The notes under the pieces were generated by a model. That model was given only the letters and a program-made list of their open reading frames with translations. It was not told the origin of the DNA and made no database searches. Both the position numbers and the translations under genes were made by a program. From positions 5,580,001-5,644,000 of the forward strand of contig JAMKCF010000009.1 of NCBI GenBank assembly GCA_023634235.1: DNA of 64,000 bases, read 5' to 3'. This DNA is from Pisaster brevispinus. Its lineage: Eukaryota > Echinodermata > Asteroidea > Forcipulatida > Asteriidae. Below, one piece after another: positions 28,801-40,800 of this stretch. Position 1 is the first letter of the stretch. Each line of letters opens with the position of its first letter.

Positions 28801-31800
28801 TGAAGCATGCATTTAACAACAACAACAAATTCCTAAAGGGCCATAATGATGGATCTGTTGGAAACACTAGGAAAATAAGCAAACTTAGAATGGAAGAATA
28901 GACAACTCTGTAATATGTGCATCTGCATTTATGATAACAATGAGCAAAAACTTTTTTAATCACCATTTAATGTGTAAAATGTTCATTTACTTCAATTTGA
29001 ACAAAAGACTGTGCAAGTCTCAGGACCATTGTGGTCCCAACCATATGGAGTTTTACGTGAGCGAGATTTTGTTTCGTCAATTATTTTAGTTTAATGTAGT
29101 TTATGACCATGAAAATTACGTAAAAAGTATGAAAGTAAAAGCAATTTAACAATATATTGAAGAAAACCCTGGATTTAAACTTGACCTCAGCTTCCGGTTA
29201 CTTGCAAAAAATTAAGAATTGTTACCCACCTGCGATCACCGAACTTACATAAAGGCTTGTTTTGATCACGCGATGATAATAGCCAGAGGCGGTAATTGCC
29301 AGATGCTAGGCCTTTTCATTACTGTCTATGGTCGTTGAGGTGTCAGCATTCCCAATTAACTGTGTCACGTGATAATTTTTTAGTGGTTGCACATTATTCA
29401 GGCGTGGATTAACAAAACGTGTTTCTAAAAAGTTTAGATCAAATATGCATCCTTGTCCCTGAGTTTTAATTTTGTTTCAATAAAAGTTAACAAAATATTT
29501 TTGCATTTATTATAAAAGCTAAAACTCATTTTATAGAAACTGTAATGAGTGTTTCTGTTCAGTTATTTTTTCTTAAATATAATTTAAACAAAGTTCTTCG
29601 TTTGACGTGGTTTTTCAATCCAATACATGCGAGACTTGCACAGTCTATTGTTCTACTATTTGCGTTGGGATAGCTTGCCTTGATATGGGAACTTCACCAA
29701 TATTTACTAAAAATCTACTTGTCTATCGTGTACACTGTGCAGTGTCATTATTTTTTGTAAAAAAAGAAAAGAAAAAAAAGAGTGACATTTTCTTTCATGA
29801 TGAAGTGGAGGTCAGCAATTGCTTTGCCTGCAACTGCCAATGGTGCAGTCAACAGCCATTGTCGTGGCCAAATGTCTCTATTTGAAGAAAAACATTTGAG
29901 CATTAAAAAAAAAAAACTTTTTAACTTAAATTGTAAATTCCATATAAATATACTTTGTACCGCCACTTTTACTGCTGGTATGAAATGAAAGTTACTTGAT
30001 CTGGACCCAAATTCATAGAGCTTCTTTAAGCACAACAAGTAGCTAAGCACCAAAACATTATGCTCACCAGAGTGTGGCTACCAGCCAAAATACCATGTTG
30101 CGTACGATCTGTGACTGTATCCTGCTCATTCTCGCTCAGCAAAAAAAAAGAGTGAAGCAATTTTTTTCAGCAGCTCTATGAAGTTGGGCCCTGAGCTTGG
30201 CCTATGTTTTTAAAAGTTTTGTAAACCATAATCTCACCCAAAACAAGTTTATAAGAATTTGCACATGCTTTAGTGACCGTCCAAAGTTGTCAAAAATTTT
30301 CAGGTCGTACAGAGAGTACTACTTTTGAGGAACCCCTCCCTCCCCCAAAGCAGTTCTTATTTTACACATCTTTTAAAGTCGGACATGGTCTCCGACCCCC
30401 CCCCCCCATCATTCTCTTCATATGACTGAAAATATTGAAAACTGTGGACGGCCCCTTAACTTTAAAAATGGTAAAAGTTAAAGACAATTCTGATACAGTG
30501 AGTTTCTTCTCCTGTAGGCAGCTCTTATTAATTCATTTATAGGATGCAACACACTGTAGTAGATTTCATCGAGCACAGCTTATCAAGTACTTGAAAAGTC
30601 AACAAGATCTTTTTGCAGCCATTCCACAATATCCCCTGTATTCTGTATCCCCTCTATTCTGCAGATTGAGCAGAATGCCGGAGCGTTGGAGAGACTATGC
30701 GAGTCTGGAATGTCCAGCAGTACGGGCAGTATGGAGAGTGTCGGTAGTGATGTATCGCCAGCTCCGCACGCCTCCTCCGCCAGCAAGCCGCAACCTCCGA
30801 AAGCAAGCAGCCATCTGGAGCCTCCTCCAGCAAAGAAAGTTGCCAAGGCTGTCTCAAAGTTGAAGGGGAAGTTGACGGCCAAGAAAGCTCTGTTGGGATG
30901 GGCACAGAAAGCTGCCAAAGCCTCTGGGTAAATCAAATTCCTTTTCATCCATTTCTCTTTCCCGTTCATTTTTATCTTTTTTTCTTTCATAAAAGCTTTG
31001 AAGAAATACATATGCCTTTCAAAAAGTCATACTGACAAAACTAAAAACAAATGCTCCATCTCACAACAGTCTTACAGATTTCCAATGCTTAAACATTTGG
31101 TAAGGTTTTATTGGCCATTTACAAGTGACAACACATACTAAACAGGAAAATTTTCTCTTGAGTTTCGAAAAGTTTTCAAAGCACAATCAAGAATACCTTA
31201 TGTTAGGTTTGATTTAGAAATACAATCCAAGGAGATTCGGGGTCGCACCATTGGAACATCTTCAGGCGCGATACTTCATTGAAATGCTCCAGTATAAATT
31301 TGTAATTCCCTGGTAGAGGTACGCTTAAAAGTAAAATGCCTTACCCTTACACGAACATGGTGTCAGACCTACATCTTTATTACCCAGCAGTTCAAGTCAA
31401 TTCAATCATTGCTGAACAAAGTTTTGTTTGAGATAAGTTTGAAATTGTTTCAATCAACTGCACGTTTAAACTTTTGTTTTTTCTTGGGTTGATTTTATAG
31501 ATCAGGCATCGATCTGCAAGTGAAAGACTTCGGCCCAAGCTGGCGGGATGGTCAAGCATTCAATATGTTGATTTACAACATACAGAACGATCTGATTGAT
31601 CTCACCATGCTTCCCAAACGAACCAATACTGAGAATCTCGACAATGCCTTCAATGTGGCTGAAAAAGAACTGGGTATTGCAAGACTTCTGGATCCACAAG
31701 GTTTGATTCTTGACCCTCTCATTGATTTAATGATATAGATACATTTCATTCAAGCTCTTACAAAACTATTGGAGTAAATGATGTTATAATTTTCCACCGG

Positions 31801-34800
31801 GGAAAGTGATTGGGTGTGTTAGAAATTGTTACTGCACATGGATTTGATAATTTGAAGGGCTAAATTTGGGTGGTAGAACACTGGCTCTATTCCTTGGAAG
31901 TTCTTTGTCAAATTAATGTCTATTTTTTTTTTAATAGTAATAATAATAATAATACAAAAAATAAATAAATAAAAAATAATAAAATAAAACAGATATTTTA
32001 GCACAAGTTTACTTTTGTTGATGACTGTACTAAGTGTAAAAATGTTGGTGTTTCGGACAATTTTGTTTCATCGGCTCAAGACTCTAAGGTCTTGAGTGCT
32101 GTTTGTTTGGATTTCATAAAATTGCTTTTGCATATTTTGGAGCTCCTGGTAATTGGGAGTTTGTTGATCAAGAGTGGTCTCGTTAGTAACTGTTTGGCAA
32201 AAAGAAACATTAACTTTTGAAGATTTGTGGATTTGTTGTGTTTTTTCTCTCCAATTTATGCACATTTTTGATTTAATTCCCTTTTCATCATTATGGATAT
32301 GAAACTGCAAGTAACGATCTTATACCAATGAGCCGACGATGTGGACATTGTCTCCATGTATGTTGTAGATTGTTTAAGTGTAGGTTTTTGAAAACTCACT
32401 ATTTGAAGAAATGTCTTATTTCTTTCAGATGTGAACGTGGAGAAGCCAGATGAGAAATCCATCATGACTTACGTCTCCCAATTCTTTAAAGCTTACCAAG
32501 AAACAGGGTCAAAGGTAGGTCTGCAGACGTGTTTGTTTTGCACCATATCACATCCATTATACAATAAGTGATCAATTTAGCCATGGGCACCAAACCATCT
32601 GTGAGCTTGTGCTGCATGTCACTCCCAATCACTGAGACTTGTTGGGAAAACAAACAAAATGCACATTGTTTCTGAGTGATCTGTGGTATGTTCTTACAAA
32701 TGAGAGTAAAGTCCCTAATGGTTATCAGAAGACGGTTGTATTAAGCCATAAGATACCAAATTTGAAAACTTGAGAAGATTGCAATCTTGGAGTGTCTCAA
32801 CATGCAGCATTTTTTATGTGTTATTTACATTCCTAAGAGTGGGATATCACTGGAATGTTTTTTCCTGATACTTTATGCAGATATGCTTTATAATCAGGCC
32901 TGGACTTACACAGAGGCCAGGGAGGCCAGTCAGGAAGGCCAGCTGGCCTTAGTGCCTTTTCAAAAGTTTCTCAAAAACTTAAGATTTTTCAGTGGAAGTG
33001 ACCTTTGCAAAATGAAAAGGGCCCAGCCCTCTCAAAAATGAAATTCAAGGCTTGTATTATCGCAGTTTCTAAAAAACTTAAACTTAAAGGTAGGAACATA
33101 GATTGGTAAATGCAACAAATACTAATGACAGAAAAACTTACTTGGTGAGAAGCACTGCAGCTGTTGATAGTATAAACTATTTTGAGAAAGGATTTCTTTC
33201 AAAGTAACATGGTTTGGAAAATTTTCCACACAAAACCATGTGAAACTGATAACTGATTCTTGCATGAATTGTTGCTCAGACTCTAAGGGTTAGTGTCTTT
33301 TTGCAAATGAACACAGATGACCTGTCTCTATATTAGCAACTGACCCCTTGCCCTGATATCACAGGAGGCTACTGTCTGCCTATGGACTGCCATTTTGGAA
33401 TCAAATTGTGTTTGAAGATATGGTGTGCGTGTTAATGTGCATACTTCACTCAATACACAATAACAGGTAAACTGTCTTCCAAAATGGCGCAACCAAGATT
33501 TATTGTCAGACAACATGGGTCAATGGGAAGCCTGTTGCAGTGCAGAAGAAAATTCCTGAATCTATGGAAAAAACTGTTTGACATATGAAAAGCAATTTAT
33601 CAACCTACATTGTTTGACCTTTGACATTTTTTAAAACAAGGCTGATAAAAAACAAGAGCAGGAAAAGAAGATTTGTCAAGACATTGATGATTGGCTGGTG
33701 AAGGGAGAAGCTATGATCACTGCATCCAGGCAGAAAGAACGAAACAAAGAGGAACAATACCTGGTAAGTCTTGAGAAACTTTTGGTTATTTTGATTAATC
33801 AATTCGAAAAAAGCTGTATTTCCTGGAGTCTTTACTCTAAATTTTTACCATCATTCTGAGTTTAGATTTATAGAGAAAGTACATCATTGTTTTCTGGAAG
33901 AGTAAATTGATTCCCAATTTTTTTTGCTTTCAATAAACATACCATGCAACTAACCTGTGAATATTTCGTCGCGTTTTAGTGAAAATACAATAAACGTCAG
34001 ACCACTAACTACTTTTTTGCAGAAAAAAAACTTAAAGCCGATGTTCGTTGGCTGGAATTTGCCCTAAAAGTGGTGAAAGAGATTATGACAATTTAGGTTT
34101 ACTCAGATTAACACATTAACATGGGACCTCATAAAGCGATGTTCTAAATCTAACTTTATTCTCCCTTTAGCCTAATCAGTCTACAGTGAGTCCCAGCTGT
34201 CTGTTGTTAACCTATGCATCAAGATTGATGTCTTGTGCTCAGAGCTAAGACAATATTGAATTCTTGATGTTTAAGATTCTCAACAGTTGCAGATACACTT
34301 TAAAGATGCAGTGTTATGCACATCAAAATCTACTGTTAGTTCATTTTATTTGTTTGTAGATCAAGACCGAAGGGAAAGAAATCATAAAATAAACCTCTTA
34401 GCATTCATGAAAATTACATCAAAACTAAAAAAACAACTAATGAGAAACCGCAGGGAGTATCCCGATACTTCCTTTAAGATTTTGACCCATTAGACATGAC
34501 AGCACTGTCCTATAAATGTCATCCTCCTAGGATATCTTGAGTCAGCTGGTGTCCTCCTTTTAGGCTCTGCATTCTTTAGCTGCCTCTGGCTGTTTATGTC
34601 TGGAGAACAGATTAACCAAACGCTGAGGAAAATGTTACGCTTAGCTTACAGTGTTTTGTTATCCAAGTCGACCTATAATTACATCCATAGGGTTCTATGC
34701 TTCCAGCTGTAGACTGTGCTAAGCAGATTTGATTGGTAACCACATTTTTTTTATAGGTATTAATCGTTCTTGCCTTGTCAAGTGAGTAGACAAGATGGTC

Positions 34801-37800
34801 TCTGATTGCGATATCTTTTATGGTTGTGCGTATTTGTGGTCTCTCTCCAATATTCAGTGTTGAGGTATTAATAATTATGAATAATTCATGAGGTGTATTG
34901 TGTAGTGATTAAAGGTGCTTCAGATGGAACAATGAGCTAAGGTAAGTGGGTTGTTTTGGGTAAACCTCGTCGTAATTGCTGGCAGTCAGGACATCTTGAA
35001 ATGGTTATGATGTGCTAGTGAAGGGAAAATGTTTGAATTAAAGTCACAGACAAATGTTTTGTTGTAGGTTTAGCGTGTTACACTCAAAAAGTATTTCAAA
35101 TGATCTTAAAGTCAATTTTGAATTAACGTACACTTAGTTTTTAAGGGTTGGTACTGCTTTAGTTTCTTGGCAGAAATTCAAAGTTAAGTGAGATTTTCTA
35201 GTGTAAACAATGTGTGAAATAATTGTAAAAAATTCCCTCCAATTCAGCAATTCACAGAGTTCCAGTCGGAACACAAAAAGCGCCAGAAATTGATGACAGT
35301 GATCATGGAGAAGAAAAAGAAGAAGGTTCTGCTGACCCTATCAGAGGAACAATGTGAGGTCACTGAGTCGAGATGGAGTAAACTGCTCTCCAAGGAGACG
35401 GAGTGGAGGCAGTCTGTGGAGGCGGGGCTTGCTGGTGGGCTGGGCCAATGCGGGGAGTGGCTAAACAAAGCTGAAGCCCTATTGGATGATGATTTGACAC
35501 CATTACAGTCACAGGAGGAGACACATAGCAGTATGAAGAGGAAATTACTCACTCATAAGGTATGTATGAATATTGAGTAGGGACATGTGAATATTGATGA
35601 AATTTGTGTGAATATTGATGAAATTTGTATGAATATTAATGTAATGTCAATTTCAAATTTGTTGATGTTTTTATATGAATTTAATGAAAGGAATTGCTCA
35701 AGATTTCTTGGTTAGATGAAGATGCTTAGTAGAAACAAAAGTATTGTCATGAAAAGAAAGAAAAAATCCAGTGCCATTTCACAAATTTTATTAAGAAAAA
35801 TATAAATTTTTGAAAATAGTGTCTGATTGGATTTAAATTAAGTGATTTATTGGAGAAGCTTTTTCCAAGCAGCTTTCAGATTTACCAAAACCTCAAATCA
35901 AAAGCTGGGTCTCAAACGTCTGCTATGAAATAAGCAAGTATTATTCTACAGCGGTCTTAAAAACCTTTTCATTTGTCCATCTAATGACAGGAGCATTTCC
36001 GGGAGGCCACCCAAGTGCATAAGACCTTCCTTGAACTAAGCCACACCGAGCTTGCCAAGGGCATCCCACCAGAAATCCTGCAGAGTATGAAGGAGAGATT
36101 TGACCAGGTCCTAGTCGCGTCTCAGAACCGAGGGACCAAACTAGAGTACCTGGAGATCAAGTACAGACTGTTGGCATTTATCGTCATGGCCGAGAAGAAA
36201 CTCCAGTCCTGGACGGTGAAATACGGCAATCAGGAGAGTGTGGAGTTACTGCTTGCAAATTACAAGGTGAGGAAAGAAGAGAGGAAGCTGTTCAAGATTA
36301 GAAATGTTTGTGATGTTATCTGAAATCTTGAGGAGTGTATTTATAACTGATAACTCTAGTATGCAGGCACGATTGGATAATGTTTTTTTTTCTTGATGTG
36401 GCAAGCAATTTGTCTGCTAGTAGTAGTTGAAAGATGTAGTTACCTTTCCAATACTGAATCAATTGTTTACTTCCAAATAAACTCTGCCGATACCCACGCA
36501 ATAAATGTTCTTGTTCTGAATGTATCATATAACCAGGCTCTTGATTAGTTTTTCAGAAACTTTCAGAGTCTTGTTTACACTTACAATACATGTATTCCAA
36601 TTCTGTGAGATGTCTTTGAAAATTAAAGCATACCCTGTAGCAGCCACAAGAAAACAACAAATATGTTGTTTGATGACCTTTTTACAAATTTATTTATGTA
36701 GTCTCTAAATCGGAGATGGAGAAGTTCATGGGTTTAATGAAAAAAAATCCCCCAAACAAACCCGAAAACAATATTCAACATCTCTCCGCTAGAATCATTT
36801 CTACAATAATGCCATGAGATGTTAACCCTTTATGTGGACTCTCTGTTACAGATTTTTATACTCGATGATCAGTTCTTTGAGCAGTATGACGAGACATTGA
36901 AACAGGTGGAGCTGACTACCGATGCATATCACAAGAGCATAACCAACGGTACGGGTCAACACTCAAAGTTACTTTCACAATGAAATTGTTTACACTATAA
37001 CACACCTCTTTGCTGGTTCTGTATTCTGGTTGGCTGAAACACAGTCATGTGGGGTTCAATAACATAGGCTAGTGTATGAATTTATGCCAACGTGAACTAG
37101 ACGCATGTCAAAATATCGCACATGTGTCATTTGCGGGATAATAATTCCTGAAATAATGCTCTCTCACGATGTGAACAGTAAAAAAGTAAAAAACTTAATC
37201 TCAGGGAAACTACGAGTGTTCCTTTTGTTGTTGAATTGTTTATAGTTGATTTACTCATAATTTAATTGTTGAAAAAAACCTGTTTAGTTAATATTGCTTT
37301 TTTTTTCTTCTTAATGATTTGGACTGAGGTCTTTTATAAAACAGGTATGGACTGGCATAATTCGGTCAATTCGGGCCTGTGAGTGACCAGGAGAGGGTCC
37401 TATTCAGGGTGCATAGACCTACACTAGTGACCTCATTGCCAGTCCATTGTTAGTAATAGTAAAATAGAGCTTTGATTTATTACTTTTTTGTGTATATTCA
37501 AAAGTGCAATGTATGCATCCGCTTTTCGGCTTTTTGACTGCCATGTTTACATTTTTATTAAACCAATAATTGAGGGAGGATTTCTGGAAAATGTACTTGT
37601 AAATATTGCTAGGTCTTTGCAAAAAAGATTTACTTTTTTCATTTACCTGTTTGAGTCTCTCTGTGTACGCATTGCTAATGTCCAATTTATATGTTGAACT
37701 ATAACTGGTTTACCTCCTTTGTACTCAGAGAAAGAGCGGGAGACGATGCGGCGTTTCCTCAACGACATGAAACAGAAGCGTCGTAACCTGGCTGTTGAGA

Positions 37801-40800
37801 TAACCAGCATCAGCACTATGCTAGAGAGTGTGATCGAGCACTGGAAACGCTACACTCAAAATGTCTTGCTGTTCCAGCCATGGCTTGAAGAGGCAGAGAA
37901 GGTGTTACACAGAGGAGACCAGGCTGCTAAGATGGTAAAAGCACATTTTTAGTAAGGTTCTAGGGTCTAGTTCCAGCTGTCTCGCTCTAGCCCACTATTG
38001 AGCTAATCCTCAACGCAGGGTCCTGATCTAGCTTTCCTGCCTTCACTTCAGGCATGTGATTTCTCAGGATTGTTCCTGAATTGAGGATTTTCTCAAAATT
38101 TCCTTGAGCCTTCAAATTTTCTACAAAGAAGTAAAGTGGTCACCAAAGGGAGAACAATAGTCCAGTCCCAACCTGTAGTTTTGTATTTCTGGTGATGCAG
38201 CGAGTCTGTAAACTTCCTGAATTGTAAACATCTTAGAGGTTCTGGCTCGCAAATAATTTTTCAGTAATTTTCACTTTTGTCAAATCTCATCCCAGTCACT
38301 TAAATGAACATTCTAGAGTACTTATGCAGCAGCAGAGTATCAGAGTATACTGATTGAAATGTGGACTTGTTGAACCACCATAATTCATAACAGAGATTTC
38401 ATGGTCATGATGTTACTGCAAAATTTTGTAAATTGTATCTTCACCATCAAAAGTTTCATGTTCTAGCTAAAATACTGTCCCTAGACAGTCCTAACCCCCC
38501 ATACTGTCCCTAGAGAATGTTACCCCCCCCCCAGCAAGATTTGACAATGCACAAGCAAAGTTCCTTGAATTTTTCTCCTAACAAAAAGTTTCAAGGCCTT
38601 CCTGTCACGCCCCAAACTAAGACTTTATATCATGGAACAATTTCCATTCAGGACATGACATATACCGTGACCTTTATGGCTGAATAGGCCAAGGTCATAC
38701 ACTGCAGTCGGGTGTGGCCACACTGGATACATTTGGACAACCCGCTTATTGCTGCTTTCTCTGGTGGGTGAAATAACTTTCCAAACATAATCAAAGCTCG
38801 AGGGTAGTTTTGATAAATCCAACAAATCATTTCAGTTTCATTGAGTTCTCGTTGAGTATTCTTAATGAGTATTGATAATCTTGAGATTATTGTTCTCCTG
38901 AAGATGAGCAGAGTATACTGTTCGAAACGTCGAGACCGCAACGGTTTTTCCCCACTTCCCCCAAAAGTTTAATATCATAGTTTGTTTTTCTTAATTTTGG
39001 GATGGTTTTTATGTTGACAGGATTACTTTAGTGGTTTGTCTCAGTGGCTGGACCGACACACCACGATGAATGAAGCCGGTAACTTCCTGATTGAGACCTG
39101 TCAGGAGACGGTCTCTCACAGCATTCAGCAACAACTGCTCCTCATTAACAGAAGATGGAAAGAAACATTCGAACCTGCCAAGGTGAGTCACCATTGGCCC
39201 AATTTCATAAAAAGTTGCTTAGCACAACAGGGTTATGCTTACAAGATTAAGGTTACCAGCTAAAATATCATTTTATGTGGACAAAATGAAACTGGTTTCC
39301 AGCATAGTTTTGCTTAGCAGAAAAGTGTTAAGCAATATTTTCTGCTTAAGCAGTTCTATGAAATTGGGCCTTGGCAGCGTGGCACTAACAATAAGATAAA
39401 TGCAAACGTGCATTGACTTTGTTAAAATAATTTCTATCGGGATGTTTTATTTTATAAGACATGTATGAAAAATTTCATTTTTTTTTTTTCAGGGTGTTTG
39501 ATTATGTCATACCTTTTTAAAAATCTTCCGTCCTAATGGTTTTATCAAAGATTTGGTTTTATGTCTGAATTTATTAAGAGTGTAAAGTACCAAAACGAAA
39601 GCTTTATAATTTCTCCAAATCATTCTTAAACAGTCTTTAAAACCCAGTTTAAAATCATTTTCATATCATTAAGGCAAAATTTACTTATAAAAAAACTTTG
39701 TATGCAAATGAAGAAACTGACCTCTGAAAATGTAGGAATAGTCCGTGCTTGTTTATCATCAACAACAAATTTGATAGAAACTGTCTTCTATTAATTTCTC
39801 CAATGTTCAAGTCTACAATTTGAAAATGTTTGATGCTGTTTCAGGTTTACATGAAATCCAACGAGTCGGAGAAGCACCACCATGAGTTCGCAACCAGAGT
39901 AGCTTCACTTAATGCATGGCTGGATAAGGCAGAGGCTTGTGTCTTACGACCCGTAGAGTGTAGCTACGAGGACATGAGAGAACACGTTCAACATCTGGAT
40001 GTGAGTACCTGGGAAAGCAAGAGGAAATGTGTCAGTGGTCTCTGATGTTGAATCACTCGTGAAATTTCTGCAAAGAATATTCACGTATTAGTCACGTTAG
40101 TGTACACCTAAGTATGAGAACAATCAAGAGGCTGCAGACAAAAGTGAAGGTGGGGAACAGATATAAATAATTTGGCGTGTTGTCGGTGAGCGGTCAAGCG
40201 CAAGGGACTCAAGCTCAGGTGTTTCTGATCTGCAGAGTGTGGGTCCGAATCCCGGTCTGGACACTTGTGTCCTTAAGCAGCACATTTAACCGTTGTTGCT
40301 TTACCCCCTTATGTTGTGTAATGCATGTAAAAGAACCCAGTTAAACTCATCACTGAGACAAGGGGTTTGCCCCGGTGTTTCTGGCAGTGCCTTAAGCATC
40401 TTCGAAAGAAAAGTTCAACCACATTTTCTGAACAAATATTATTAGTTATGATTTTACTATTTTTTAAACATATGAGCCATGATTGGCTCGGCTCAAAGAA
40501 ATTTGATGTTTTTTTCAAAGCGTTGGTTCCTTGTGGAACATATTTTGTCTGTACTTATATGATACATGTCTGCGATGGAAATTAAAAAAGGAAATGCAAG
40601 GCCATTTCTCTCAAGGCTAAGCTATGTACTTCTCAAATTTAAACAAAGCTTTTAAAAAGTAATTGCATGACGAGAAATCACTGGGGTATTTGCCTTCAGT
40701 TGTACATCATGTGGTCTGGGTCCAATTTTATCAAGCTGCCTAAGCAGAGAATTTGCATAAACATTTTCTGCTAGGCAAAACTAAGCGGGACACCAGTCAA

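Larger units (their letters stand above)
19346..30664 (+). other. Nesprin intron 5 (11.3 kb), between CH1 and the linker exon
   Basis: The largest intron in the window. It carries at least six interspersed elements (19814, 22476, 24010, 26033, 28010, 28637, 30003), GA and AT microsatellites, a C/A-rich stretch near 25598, and a GC-rich open patch at 21939-22180. Short ORFs here show no family resemblance. Confidence 0.8.
36267..39020 (+). other. Nesprin introns 11-13
   Basis: Three introns of 0.6, 0.8 and 1.1 kb around exons 12 and 13. Only a C-rich stretch near 38520 and a foldback-related end near 38862-38945 (GTTCGAAACGTCGAGACC) stand out. Confidence 0.55.

Noticed and set aside
30583..31011. 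142-codon minus-strand ORF over the linker exon
   Set aside because: It is the antisense shadow of the GC-rich linker exon; the + strand reading is conserved and phase-consistent.
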